NCBI RefSeq assembly: GCF_022581195.2
Contig: NC_061452.1
Coordinates: 9,121,501 to 9,185,500 of the forward strand
Direction of reading: 5' to 3'
Origin: Helicoverpa zea
Lineage: Eukaryota; Arthropoda; Insecta; Lepidoptera; Noctuidae
Length of the DNA: 64,000 nt
A program made the position numbers and the translations under genes. Shown here one piece after another: positions 35,601-50,600 of the stretch (position 1 is the first letter of the stretch; every line of letters begins with the position of its first letter). The notes below the pieces were generated by a model. That model worked only from the letters and a program-made list of their open reading frames with translations. It was not told the DNA's origin and searched no databases.

Positions 35601-38600
35601 AAGCGATTGATTGTTTTGATTGAGCTTGAAACTCAACTTGGGGAATACCATTTGTGGAAGAGTAACTGACCAATAAGACACTAAATGTGAATCAAACGCA
35701 AAGTTTGTGACATCCCGAATTATTAAATTTAAATTATGTATTTGATTTTGTTAGTTTTCCAACCATTGCTTAACGAGATTTCGAGAGTATATAGGTAGGT
35801 TGCTGAAAACAGATTTCTGCAGTAATTAATTCAGAGATCACTATTTATTACTATGTTATACTAATTGAAAGTAAATAATAGAATAATACCCTTTGTAATT
35901 TTATAAAGTTGCAGAGCTCGTAAACGTCATGAAATGAATTTAGTTTAGCTACCGATCAGGTACTTAAGCTCAGCCTAGTCGCGGGCCACATAAGGGCATT
36001 TACACGTGCCGTTAAACATTTTCAAATAATATCATACGTTATGTTCTTACCGAACACGACAAAGTTTATAGCTACATATAAAACTGCACGACGTGGGCTG
36101 GATGCGATGTCTGCGTCCCTACGTACAGCGTTAGATATAGGAGCCAGGCAAAGGTGAGTTGCACTACTCCAAATAAAATACAAGTTTAGTCGTTTCTGGT
36201 ATGTAGTGCATTCGTGCATGAGTCATCAACAACACTAAACTTTATATGTGAAGATTCAGATCGTAATGGATAATTTAATAGTAGGCTCTATGTAAATGGC
36301 GGACCACTAGCGACGTCCACCCGGCATAATGATCGGGCAATATTCCCAATGTTATTCAGGGACGTCAAGCTAAGGGGACCGTCCACGTAATATTTTATTT
36401 TTAGTGTTCATTGCTATTGCGGTGGACTATTACGCGGTTATTTTTAAAACGGCATTTAAACGATAGCGGGTGCATTTTTATCGTAATCGCGGTAATCAGA
36501 GTAGTCGCGGTGACCACCGCAGGCGCAGCCATCGCACGCAACTCGAAAACATTAGAGTAATCACAACGTTGACGGACGCTATGATTGAAGGCCGGCGACA
36601 CATCAGCTAACATTGATCATCATTTCTAAGCACGCAATAAAGAATTCCTTTTACTGTTTCCTTCATATTTTCAATATTATGGCATATCGTAATAACCAAT
36701 TATACTAAACTGAATATTTTACCATGCCTACGTCGGAGATAGTTCCCAAATAATGTTGTCCACAATAGATGGTAAAGATATCAATTAATGTCGTGTCGCG
36801 GGCTTGTGCGGGCGCACGGCGATCGCGCATTGTGAATGGCGCATAAATAGTTTTGTTTGAGCGGCATGTGCGGTCTATTACTACCATTATTCAAAACATC
36901 GGAGTCATGCTCCCGTTCAATTAAATACTCCCCGAAGCGGAGAAACATCTTCGGATCAAAAAACATTGTATCGTTCGAATCTTTAAGCTTTTTTTTCATT
37001 TTGCAGCTATTAAAGTAATACCTTCAGATATTTTTTTATAAAATAATACCGTGAATTTTATTTTATCGACCAGTATCGCCCTCGAATGTAATTCATCGGA
37101 TGTAAAACAATACTGATAGGTATCGCTTGAATGCGATAAAAAAGAAATTTCAAAAGTGTTTCTGCAGGCTCTAGGGCAATTCAACTTTTGCAGGATCATT
37201 TAAGTGCAGTGTCTTGTATTGAAATGAACATTTAAATATCCACGTTTATTTTCTGGCCTAGATTTTTTATTATGCAGGTAAACGAAGGGAATGCTTAAGG
37301 CGCACTGTAATAGGCACACGTAGGAATAGCATCTGTATGGTATGGCAATGTCAAAGCTGGAAGGCCGCATGGCGTGCAAAGCAAATAGCGTCCCACCAAT
37401 TAACGTGGCTTTCAAAGCAACATGTTTAAAGTGGTGAAGCTGCGGCGGCGGCTTTCAAGTGCCCCGCGTCTCCCCCATTTGCTTTTATTTCAGCAAAGAT
37501 CTAATATTGAACTCAGCTCGCGTTTGTTTGTGTCCACCGCAAGGTCAAATATACACTTAATTAATAACTATTAGCCGCGGACGACTCAGCTTTAATGGAA
37601 ATGCCTTCGCTTTGAAGTAGGACATTCTATGTATTATTATTAAAGTGAAAAAGTATTCCATGATTTTTAAGAGGATAAAATCAATAAGAGATAATAGTTA
37701 ATGTAAAATCAAATCTCACCGAGATATTCACTGATATCAGGCATTAAAAGGTAAATGTAAAAGGCTTATTTATTGAGAAACTATAGTAGACCGTAGCCTC
37801 CCCAATAGTCACAGACTAGTGGTGAGGGTGTTTACGTTACTGCTCTCGCTATAGATTTGTTAGAATAAATTAGTTGCTGATTGAAATGCTCTTAATAATA
37901 GCAGGTGGGTTGTGTGTGATCCTGAATGGGAGATATAACAAAGGACACACTCGAAGCGCGCCGCATCGGATCGTGAGCGGAGAAAAAACTACGACAACGT
38001 CGACAACCCTTTGGACAAGCGAAGAATTCGCGTCGACCGCAACAAGAACAAATTGAGCGCGAACTATTGTGCGGTACGATTTGCCGAGATAACTCCCGTG
38101 TCGAGGCGCGCGGGCGCCGCCGAGCCGAGCGTCCGCTCGCCGCCGGACGTCCGCGGCTGACGACACCGCACTACGCTCGGGTGGCCCCGATCTAGATGGA
38201 GCTGCTCCATTGCTGGATTACTATGTCCCTGTTGGAGAGCTTTGTAGGCGATGAGGTATTGTACGCGGGGCTAGAGGCTGCGGTCGCAATAGCGGTCCCA
38301 TGCGATGGTGCGCGCGGGACGCGTCTGTGTTATAAGGGGGGGTCCCGGGCAGCGCGCGATCAGTGTGCCCCGAGTGTCCCGTGTAGCGCGTGCGCACTCC
38401 TGCGTGTGCTCAGATCGCTTCCCCGCTGATATCGCTCGACTCTATCAACATGCAGCTCGTTTTGGCCACCTGCTTCTTGCTGTTCGCAGCCACCCTCGGT
38501 CCCGCGGCAGGTATGTCATAGTTGCATTCAAATATGGTGTTTCTATTATTGCTAACAAGAGAGATAATAAAACTTCAAATAAGTACGATTGTGCACGATA

Positions 38601-41600
38601 AAACTTCATTATAATTTCATGTGAAAAACTGAAGCTTAGCTGAAAGTTTTGAGAAATCTTGAAACTTCATTATTAAGTACATGGTGATTGAAAAATGTTT
38701 GATGTTCAAACTGAATAAAGCAGTTTTTTAAAATGTATGCGAATCAGTTTACAGGACATCATTACGTCACGTGTAATCTTCTCAAAAATTGTATGTAATA
38801 AGTGTCTATTGTGTTGTTATTTGTAAACGCGCGGTGTGGCGCGCTTCAGCACTGCGACACTGACTGAAGTTCTGTTTATATCTATTCTAAAGTTAGCTCG
38901 TTCTAAATAATAATTTTATTACAGTTTCATCAATGACATAGGATTGTGGTTCATTTTAATCCTATATTTACATTGGACTTGTTTATTTTTTTTCTATCTG
39001 CATATTGTGCTCAATGTTCAAAAGCTCCTGCAATTATAATCCCATCAACAAACACAAACTTGTAAATTGCTACTAAAACCTTAAAACTAATTAAAATAAA
39101 TTCTTGCAGTTTCCTAGCGGAAATATAAAGTCGTAGTTCTAAGAATTGGAACTAGTAAATAACTTATGTAAGAGCTACAATGGCACGGCGTGGTGGCAGC
39201 AAGGTGGTTGCTGTGACCTACGGGTCTTCGACCTTCATTGTTCGAGTTTCATTAGAGTACAATAGCTAGTCCCACCATTACCCTTCTAAATAACTAAGAG
39301 TATATTATTTTAACATAGTCATCAAATAATCATCCGTAAACATCAAAGCTCTAGCAACTGCAGCTTTGAAGTTTCGCGAAGATAAAGGAAAAGTTGAGAA
39401 AAAGAGCGAAAAAGAAAACCTGGGGAAAGAGAGACCAATAGTGCAATGACCATTCATCAAGGAAATCACAGCTCATGAGAACTAAAAATGCTAAAAACAA
39501 ATTGTTCGTGTTCTACAGCTTGTTACACGCAATAAAATTCGTATAATCCATCGTAACCGGTGGCTAATATCAACAAACCTTACGAGTCTTAGTACCCGAG
39601 GTGAGCCGTAAAGCCGGGGGCAGATCGGCGCGTTTCGCGTGTTGACTCAAGTGCGCCCGCGCCTTCACGCACACACGCACACCGCCCGAACAATGCGACA
39701 CTGCACTCGCGGGTACCATGCTCCTGTCACAAGTGTACGGACCCAATGCATTAGAAAGGGCACGCTATGGGAACCAGATTTAATTATATGCTGTAATATG
39801 AAAACAACAAAGATACACTACATAAACAGCATTATAATTGCTTATTAGCTATACTTTATTAGAAGCAGGTATCATAAAATACCATTTCCGGACAACATCT
39901 GGCAACTTTACAAAATAACGCACGATAGGAAATGTTGCATAAAAGTGCCAAAATAAACAGCATCAACAACTGTCACATAATGATGTCGAGTCAATGACAC
40001 TTGACAACGTAGGTATAAGCGTTTATAGGAATGTAGCGAATTACCGCATCAAGGATGGCTGTGCGACGACGGAGTCTGTGAGAAAAGTTGACGATTTAAA
40101 CCAATCAACATAGTAGGGAGTGATTCCGCTAATGAGGCGTGTCCGCAGCTATCGGACAGGTTATCGACAGGTCGGCAAAAACTCTTCGACGGAAGTCGGT
40201 GTTGGGAAAAAATAGTGCGGGGATGCGGAGGGAGCGGCGACAGGTGCGGGGTTCATCGGCCCTCGCCTAGCCGCCGCGTGGCCAGGACATCTAGCGCTGC
40301 AGTTCCATGGAATAATATTATGGTGCGCCGCGAGCCCGCCTCCCTATACTTGTAGCGCCCGCACCGGTACCGTAAATGACTCCAGATTATACACAGATAG
40401 TCGCCCCGGCCGACTCATGCATTTTCTTAATCTGTATCGTTGACTCGAGTTATTGCCCGTATCCAATTCAATCATTGTTACCAGATACCTGCGTCTTACG
40501 GCTACAAAAACTAGTTCAATATTTTAAAGTTATCTTGCTCGATACCAGCGGTGAGCTTGAATTTATATAGTTAAAGGATAACACTTGAACTATAGTCAAT
40601 TTTATTGTTATATGTCTTCAAACAACAGCGCAATTACCATAAGTAACTTCAGACATAATGTTTTAATAGTTGAATTACCCATCATTTACCTCATGCATAA
40701 CAGCTTATTTCAAATTTTATGTTTAAGTTAGCCAACGCCTCTGTATAATAAACATAGTTACTGTATTATTATAATATGGCATTTCAGGAATTTGGACAAT
40801 GATTTTGAGAATGCGAATACATCATAACATCAAACTTTTTGTTCATATCATAAACTAAGATTTAAAGTAAATTCCATCCCGTCCGGGGCTGATGCGACCA
40901 ATATTTTGGAACATTAAATATGGATAATCTCCTAAAGTCGGGTTCCGAAAGCCCTTTAAGTGAACTTTATTGTGGTCCTCTGCCTTATTTTTTTTGTCAC
41001 TATAATTCAAAAGTAATGTGGCCGCAGCACCAGGTGGTACGATTGTATCAAATTACTTATCGGACGTGAGCTTTGCTTACTCAAAGAAAAAGTAATTTAG
41101 AGGTTTAGTCACCAAATGCTGCAGTAAAAAACTGATGGCTGATACAATTTCTTGCTACAGTGATGGTTTTTGTTTTGCTCTATGTTTTTGTAATTGCGCG
41201 GCAGTGGAGGGCTCGTTAGCAATGTAATTTCAGTGGAATCACTAGTGTTCGCGGACATTTGTTTGTCTCGTTGGCTGGCCGCCGGGACCAGGACCGGGTC
41301 GGCATCGGGTTTGATTACTAAAAATAGTCTGGTAGGTGCATTCCGTAGCGGACGCGAGAGAGGAGTCGCGCGCGCCGTCCTTGGGCTCGTCTCTTGCGCA
41401 TCGTTCGTTCGCCATTATCTCGATCCCTTTTTTGCCTTCCGATCGTTATCCGACCACGAACAATCCGATCGATGTTCCCACGCATAAGACCAATCAAAAA
41501 TTTTGATAGACGCCAAAATTGCACTTTTTACTAAACATTAATTTAGAATCGGTAATTTGATAACTATTTTGTGGCTTCAGGTGTTCGAATCATTAATCAT

Positions 41601-44600
41601 TTCTTACAAATCCGTAATAAGAATAGACGTAAACCAATTTTCCGTGTCGAGTTCAAAGACACGATAAGTGTTGGCTGATCTATGAGGAGATGTACTTTAT
41701 CACGATGTAAATGTTCCCACAGAGTTTATCTAATCGGATACGGAGACTTTACAATATCCGATAAAGGTATAATATTTAACATTGAACTTGGCACGGCCGT
41801 GAAATACACGTCGTGTAATGCATGGAGTAGATGGAGCGTGCGCCGCGAGGGCCGGGTGGTTGCGCTCGATCCGCCAACTGGTTCGCGTTATGTAATGCAT
41901 TGCATTGCGCACACGCACGCATTGCGCCGCTCGCCGCTGCACTGCCGCCGCCGGCGCCAACGGTTTGCGGTTACACGATTACACAGCTTTTAATCAACGT
42001 TTAAGTGATAGAAGATCTGCCGTCGAAAAATTAGTTTTTTCATCTACATTCAGCACACTAAGGCGCGTAAAAGATTTGATGTCCCCTTGCATGTTTACGT
42101 TAATAAGAAACTTTACGAGGTCGTAAAAAGCAGTAACATGATATTTTACGTTACTTGGAATGTAGAACCGTATACCTGATTCTTTTAGGGGATGAAGGAT
42201 ATTAAACTATTCAAATGTCTTTATAATTCTCCCCAAATTCACTTTTACGAAATGTGATATTTTATAGCCCTGGTTTTAAATTCTTGGCGAGCGAGTCAAA
42301 CTTAATCATAGAGGTAGTAAACAAAGAGAGCCTTATAGAAGTTTTAAAGACACTGCAACTACTAGAAATATGCCAATTCTATTTTTTTAAAATATTAACA
42401 TCCGCTTCTAGTATTGTTTCATCCTTTTTTGTCAGTAAAGTTAATTTACTTTTTTCCGCAATTTCTCGCGGGTCGGGTTCTCAGGCTTTATGCAATAGGA
42501 CTATTAATGATAGCATTTATCTAACATGTTTTTATCCAATTAATTCATTAACTCAATAAGTAATGTTTGCCATAAAAACTAAGAGGTGCTCATATCCCGT
42601 GGGGACGCGTCCGTTAGAATAATGATGAACTTTTCTGCCTTAAAGAGCCAACGTCCTATGTGGAGGGACTTGGCGTTATTTTTAGAAGCTGATAATGCAT
42701 AATTTGCAACGACTTTTAACCGGTCTTAACTGGTTTAAGTGCAGTCTCGGGTGATATTAGATGTGGCATGAAAACTGTGCTTTAGAGAAAAATTTTCTTC
42801 TATAATTTACTCGAGGTTCCTATGTAAGATGTAGAAGAATTCATTAGCATTGTAATTTTCCTTTATAAATGACGACGTTGCTAAATATCTAAATCGAAGT
42901 TTTACGGGCAATTGTTGTGCAATTAGCATTCACCATATGATAATACTAATTATACATATTAGTCTTCCGGCAGTGCAATGTGCAGTGCTCTGTACAAGAA
43001 ATAAGCTGTAATAAGTAGTATTCTAATGATAATTATACGACCTTTTGCAGAATTCCATGAATGCATAAGTAATAGTAATTACAGTGTCAGTGGAGGGCGC
43101 AAAAATGATCAACTCGCCATAAAGAACATTCCCCCGCTGTGAATTGCTCAGGCGTATAAAGCTTTTTATTAATGAATTGCAAATTCATATTTGTTGCCAG
43201 AGCTATTAACTATTTCTGCAAAAGTTCTATATGGAATACACAAGCTTTCTTTTGTATCAATTGCTTTATTAATGAATATATTTTCTCAAAGCCGCGAAAG
43301 GTTTATAAGGACCATACAAATGAGACCGACAATATTGTTTCAAACAATTCCATTTAATTTATTGAGACACCTACTGACTCGTCAATAACAGAACCAATAC
43401 AAATGACCATTGATTCTTACTTTTTATATCCATGTAACATCAGTACCAATGAATGGGAGGAAGTTGTTATTTTTATATAAGACGTGAGATTCCTCCACAA
43501 GATAGCCCGTAAACGAATTTTAATGAGACAATGGCATAAGGATCGTGGAGAGATACTAATAATGTGGTATGGATCGTTTTGTATGCGATTGCGCACGCGA
43601 CGGTTACATCTGCTAGCTTCCGACCGTTGATAGGTGATTGAGTAACGATATCCGCGATATTCTCGGGACGTACGCTGAATTGATTAGGAAAACTACGTAA
43701 TCGATTTAAAAGTAAATTAGGTATATCTACAGATTCAAAGTGAACTTGTTCTTTATTATAACAGTCTTAATTATCATCTTCGGGTTCAAGTCAATCCATG
43801 CTAAAATGTTAGTTCTTCAACTCTACTGCAGCCACGCCGAAAATAGTCTGGCCTCAAGTTTTCAAGACGCTATTTCATTTCATTTTATTTTTTTATCTTT
43901 ATCACCCATCCAATCTTAGGTACTCATTTTTATTTTTCAGAGAACTCAAAAGCATATAGATCACTCTGATAACCTTTCATTTTGGGACATTTTTTTGCTG
44001 CTGCAGTCTTTGTGTGACCTTAAGAGTTAGTACGGTATCTTCAGAGAGTGCATGTTTAAATTCTTTCTCCAAAACGCGCTATCGTGATTCGCGATCATAA
44101 AGAGTCGGCAAGTACAAATCGCGATGTTAGTTTGCGATTGCGCACCGCATCGCGAGCGTGACATTTGCGACGCAGTTTTGGACACCGGCCCGTTAGCGTC
44201 CGGTGGATGAGCTTGCCGGATATCCACGGCGACGCACAGTACACTCACCCCTATATAATAGGGGTGCCACACACCTACCTATATGACTAAGGGTAAAGGC
44301 TTAGCCATATGTAGGTATCAATGAAAATATTGATTGATTTGCAATTTACACTTAGTTTAAATGTAGAATGCGTACTCGCTTTATGATTTGTGAAGGAAGT
44401 GGCCAATTGACAGCCCTGGTCAGGTCGTATTGTCGCACCTACAAAACTAGCGCTGTACTATATGGAACAGTGGCATCCTCGTCTTGGAGGTTCCGACGCT
44501 ATGTGGACGGGACGGGAGTGCCGATGCTCTTCATCAGTATGCGGCGCGCGCGCATGAGTCACGCGACGTGACCCGCCTCCCCGACGCTCATTGTTGCTCG

Positions 44601-47600
44601 TGTACACTCGTCTCGCTGTCAGCCAGCACTTTCTAAACGTCCCTAACTATCGCCTTTTATGTCCATATATCGCTTTGTAATCGCATACGTCTACGATTAT
44701 AAGGATTGAATAGGTTCATTAATGCTACCAGGAAATATCAGGATGCCAGGGTTTAACTTTATCCTGATTGGAAATAATCTAGACTGGAAATCAGTATTCT
44801 TATCGAGAATGTTAAAATAACGTTTTGCATATAAGGAAAAATGAAAACGACTTCAAAAACGCTACAAATGTCATGAAACAATGTAACAAATAAATAGGTA
44901 TATTTGTCGTAGGAAGATAGACTCACCACAGAGATTACTTCTACCGCATAAATTGTTCGATAGAACACACCGTGAAAAGAATAGCAACAAAGTAGTGAAC
45001 AAAGATAAATTGCTGCAGCTATTACAGTGACTGCAGAATGCGGCATTCATCAAGGAAAAGCTCGAACAAGAAGTAAAAGCGAAGTAAGCAAGTAATGCGC
45101 GACATCGTTTATGCATGAGGTTACATTATGCATGGATTCCAATAGTAGACTCAGGACCTCTAATAACCGAGTAAAGCTGAGTTGTAGAACTCAGGTTTCT
45201 TAACAACGTACACAATATACCATTGAGTTTCTCAATAAACTGTTGGAAAGCAATAAGGATATTTACGGTCATGTGTCTGCATACGTTTCCGTGTATTTTC
45301 AGATTAAGTGTAGGTTTATTGTAATATTTACCAAGAGTCTTTTATGGGACGGTTGTAATATGCATTTATAACTGCTTATTTATTACAATTTATTAGCTGA
45401 TCTTATAATTTGTCATGTTAAATAATGCAACCATAACAATCAAGATGTGTCTCATAATGTAGTTTGAGTAGGTACTCGGGAATAAATTCGTTCGTATCTC
45501 CGTGAGGCTGAGTGACAAGGCGTCTATCAATCTAAGACCAATTAATGGGCTACCATTGCTAACTAGTATGTAAAGCAGATCAGCGACGTGAAGCTACTTA
45601 GTCTAGTCTGTTCCCCTACCGTCTGACGCGAAGCAGGATGCATTTAATTACGTATTATTAATCACCTCGTTGATGCTTGAATAAAGGCGTGCGCGGTCCA
45701 CGACGGCATGTTAATCTTCGTTTTCTTCGTGGATTGTCTGGGATGGGCTCACAATTGCATTTCGCGGTACGGCACGATGAGCTATATATAGGACCATTGA
45801 ATGCTATGTCGTTACTTTCTTAAGAAAACAAAATCTTGTTTTTGTTTGTAGGCAAGGAGTCGTGGTCTTGTTTAATATGGTCGTGGTTGTAAAGATGCAG
45901 TTCGGAGTATTTCGTGCTCGGCCGAGCGTGAGATTCGCGTCGATGCTTCTTAAAGTGGATGACACTGCAGTTCTAATCTATTTTCATGGAGTATTGACCG
46001 GTATCGCCGCTTGCGAGTCACTAAGCTAGATAAATCCGAGTTAATATTCAGTTTCATTTGATGCCGCTTGATTCCTTATAGTGAGATGTCTTGTACATGC
46101 AAATGTAGTAATGCAAATCATTGGAAATAATTACATTATTCCCGGCATTTACATTCCCAGCGGAATATCAAGATGTCTGGTTTATTTATAGTGTAGACTT
46201 TGAATATAAATAGACAAACATTTATATAGTAGAAGAACTAATTAAGACATAACAGAAAGTATTTCAATACCGAACCAAATTAGGAAGTAATAAAATTTTG
46301 CGGTCAACCGCAAGAAGTGGACACTGATTTAATTATGGCGTTACAGCGCAGCGGGGGTCCGACCGCGAAACACTTTGTCTTGTATGTGATGCACGTCCCT
46401 GCATTATACTGCAATCGTAGTACGAAAATGACGTGCAAAACTGCGAACTTTATGACAATGAAGTTCAGACATCGTGGCGAACATATTAAGTAGAGGTGAA
46501 AAGAGGTGTGGGAATACATTACTGAACAAAAAAGTCCAGACATGACCACGCGAAGAGAGAAGTTATTGTTCACTCAGAAAAGGATAAAATATCAGCATCG
46601 CTATTACGAAGGTATTCTTTGAATTACTCTTATGATAATCTGGCTGAGTAGAGTGTCAATGTCAGAGCACATGACGTGCGATGTAAATCACGAGGTAATG
46701 CAGGCGCGCTGCGCGGGCGTCTCATAACCGTCGCATTAAAGCAATGAATGAACTGAATGAGGGGCGCCCCATTATTCCGGCCATATTCATTTTGTGTCAG
46801 ATCCATTGTCACTTATCTCCATGAGAACTGGATACTAAGTGTCAACGGGTTGAACTGAGAAATGGTTTCGACGCGGAGATGTGTTTTCGTTGTCTTTGAG
46901 TGTTCTTAAAGCTGTGAAGACGTGTCTATTCCTAGCTAACACAAATGGTCTTGTTTCTAACTTTTTGTTCTTACATCAGTTCAGTTTATACCAGTTTATC
47001 TTTGTTGCTTTAAACTTTATAATGAAGTCAATTTTCTTATTGTTTCAGCTCAAAGGATAACAACTATACAGCTAGATGGCGTGCAATACTTCATCTCAAG
47101 GATGAACCCGTACAGCCCGGAACTCAACTATTTCCTCGCTTATCAGTACTGCAGGTATTTTACAATCTTTCATATTATACTGTATTCAGAGTTCAGTGCA
47201 AGATTTGCATCTCCCGAGGCGTTTCTCGTGAGATAAATATTCCTTAATCGTGACTTCGTATGTTCTTATCTGGTGTGTCGTGTTCCTTTAGTTCGAATAG
47301 TGACATAGGTAGTTAGGTTAACGTTAACCAGGCTTAGGTGTGCTCCAACGCTTCAGCCACCAGGAAGTGCAGGGTCATTTACATTACCGTTACGAGGTTG
47401 AGGCAAAAGTCGAGAACAATACCTGTGCCATTAAACTCTACTTTGGTGAGCCCTTCACCGTGTTAAAAATACTCAGAACAAAAATTATGAAAAAGAGAAT
47501 ATAATTACACTCGCCTTATTCTAGTATTACAGTAAACAAATAGAAATATTATCAAAATGTATACAGGTACTATAAATGAAACAAAATGGAACCACTCTTG

Positions 47601-50600
47601 TTCATAATCTTGCAATATCCTCCCGTGCACTCCATCAATACATTTCGTAAACGTGCCCGTCTTTACAAGCTATTTCCTCTGAAGTTTGATAAATTATAAG
47701 TTTACTAGTCCCGTTGGTTCGTTTCTACGAAGTAATGATTTCCTATATGAGAAAATGATTCCATTTGTTTGAAAATGGTATTGTGCCGCAAGCGCCACTA
47801 CAGAGGTGCCATATACCGCGATCTAGATCCGACCACGTGCACGTTCAAATTGCTCAGAAAGGTCAGTAGCCCCGTAGCTCAGTCACGATGTCCTTCCAAC
47901 GCGTCGCAGTCACGACCTATTTACGGTTCCAATTGTTAATGATGGTAAAGTTCGACCCGTAATATCCGTATCGCTAAATAAACGGATTTATAAGGAAAAT
48001 AATGGAACTGAAAAATCGATTAAGGTCGCGACAAACTCGTTGTAAAATATGACTCGAATTCGCGTCATGACAAGCATGACGGGATGCAGTTCAGGAGCAG
48101 GTGCTGCGTGACGACAAGTTTTATGGTGATGCGTCTCGGTCGCAATAACACCGGACCCGTGGATAATTTACAAACTGCTCCGAGTCGTGTTACGGTTCGC
48201 TTTGATCGCGATGACAAAAAGAAACTAACGGTACCGATGTGATGAGGACGCGTGATTGTCGCCGATTTTTTGTCGCACCATCTAAATGGATATACCGGGA
48301 ATAATAAAATTTAAATTATTAGTCTAAAGACGAAATTTGAGTAAAAAACGCTAATGGAAAAACATGAAATTTCAGAGATATTTTAAGCTGCTTAAGTATT
48401 GGTAATGAAGCTTGACGACGTATAGAATTAAAAATAAATTTATTTATGTATGACCGATTTCAAAACTGGATCCATCAAGATCCAAAACGAGATGGGGGCA
48501 AAAAGAAATATGGCACTAAAGTATGCTGAAGGTGCCTTAATGGACTCGGGCATATTTAGCAGAACTTCGTGATAAATTCAAGTGCAGTATAATGAGGGTT
48601 TTTGAAATTTTTTCTGCCACCGGGTGGCGCCACGTATGCGTCTGGTCCAAACAGCTGTCAAATAGTATGGAATTGTAGGTGCCGAACTTATTGTTTATTG
48701 AAATTCTGTTATATTGGAAGTGTTATTGATTTTATTATGGACTACGGTCAGAATAAGGATTCCGAACTAAAAATTGAGCTAAGAGAGAGGGTGCAAAAGT
48801 CACTGGTACTAAGGAAAAGCTTGTTGAAAATTTTTTTAACACAATATGAGTTAGTTTTTTTTATTTACTCAACCGCAATAGTAAAACAATAATGCAGTGC
48901 TTTAATTATAAAATAAAAAAACCACTAAAATCGTTCACTATTCATAGTAAAGATAAGCACTTTGACAGTTACCTGGACCTGACGACTCAGTGCGCCACCT
49001 GGTGGACGCCATTTTAGAAAACCCTCATTTACGACGTTTTAATTCATAATAAAAAGTCTTCAATTGAAACGTGTTTCGCTTCCAATTGGGATCGAATTGT
49101 TTTTGGAGAGAGGTTGCTTTATGTGTAATATATCACGGTTGATATACTTTTATTGAATTTTAAACCGCCAATTTCATTGCCCACCGTAAATCATTTCAAC
49201 GACGATTATTTCCGACGAAAGATTTACGGATAAAAACTTTCGAGTGTTCATTGGATTCATGTTCATGAAGACGTTAATGATTACTTTTCGTACACTGAAA
49301 CTTATCAGATGCATGTTACTTTTAGACTTTTTCCAAGAATTGAGAAAAATAACGATGACAAACGATTGTCGCAATTAATATGTGGATATAATCCTCGATA
49401 TACATAAGAACTAAAAGTATAGAGCATTTACTTCGCAGTTGCATGATGTCGTAGAGGTTTTTAATCTCTCAGAGTTTTCTGAACTTGGGCTCGGAATGTG
49501 GTCCCATCGTGGCAAGGCCGTGGCCTGAACGGCCTGTCTTTAGCGAATAAATTGCATCTCGATAAACAGGCTTTGGTGCAACTTGTACTCTGTTCAGGCT
49601 AATAGCTGAATACGATTAGCAGCAACGATAGTACACTCTAAGATAGTTATTTAGTAGCAACGCATATGGTAAGCGCATGTTAATTGTGATGCCGTAAAGT
49701 GTTGTGTTACGCGGAACAATATCGTAAACCTCAGATATATTTGATGCCTGCCTTTGAAGCGAATATATTGTGTTAAGTATTTATTGTTAATTGAGATCCC
49801 AAACGAAATCGATCGGTTCCCACACTGTGCTCGTAAACCGCAAGCAGTAACAGTAAATCGCAAAATTAATTGCTCAATCTCGGCTATTTGTTGCTTGACC
49901 AACGTAATTGTTACTCCATTCGATATTTCTTGTCTTCTTCATCATAAAGCACATAATATTATATCATGTTTTCTCGTGTAGCGTCTTCTTTGTTGTCTAC
50001 CCAATACATAATTTTTTACGAACTGATTTAATTGTGGCATTTCTTTTCGGCAGATCATTAGGATTGCAGCTTGCGTCTTTCGAAACAAAGGAAAAGGCTG
50101 ACTCCATAACTACATACCTTACTAATGCCGGTAAGATGAATGTCAACTTTTTTCAGTCAGTCGTACCTATTATTTTTGCGTTTTACATTATACAAAGGGT
50201 ATCTTATATGTTTACAGGTTACAATAAGTATGACTTCTGGACATCGGGCAACAATTTAGGTACTGACATGTATCTTTGGATGAGCACCGGTTTGCCGTTC
50301 AACGCGACATTCAACTACATGCGGCGGTTACCGATGGACGCGCCCAGTCAGCACGCAGACGACAGCATCGACCCTCTCGACGTGCCTCAGGGCAGCACCG
50401 CGCCACAGCGCACTGCCAGACACGGGTACGTTGTTACTATTGTAGAGAACTACCCACAACAAACTTCCTAGTGAGAACAAAATGATCACCCATTTCATTC
50501 AATCCTTAACAGGCTCACAACAATCAAGACATTCCAGTTTTTCACATTACAATCTATCAATCTATTTCCAAGGAAGCAATAGGTTCCCATGTTGGGAAGG

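Larger units (their letters stand above)
24449..38330. other. 3' half of the 28.3-kb CCP1 intron; upstream flank of the lectin gene
   Basis: No exon or RNA gene is supported over about 13.9 kb. GC-rich islands of 100-400 bp stand in AT-rich sequence, for example 26780-26900, 27720-28080, 28340-28480, 29640-29910, 30530-30620, 32450-32680 and 37980-38165. The string ttgccgggtgttg recurs at about 28347 and about 30620. Such a pattern suits scattered regulatory elements, but this is inference. Retroposon debris lies at about 25385 and 34280. Confidence 0.5.

Noticed and set aside
48602..48892. Plus-strand 96-codon ORF
   Set aside because: Lies entirely within a MITE between its inverted ends.
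49908..50471. 187-codon ORF as a single-exon gene
   Set aside because: It reads through lectin exons 3 and 4 and the 87-nt intron between them, whose splice sites are clear (50131 and 50217).
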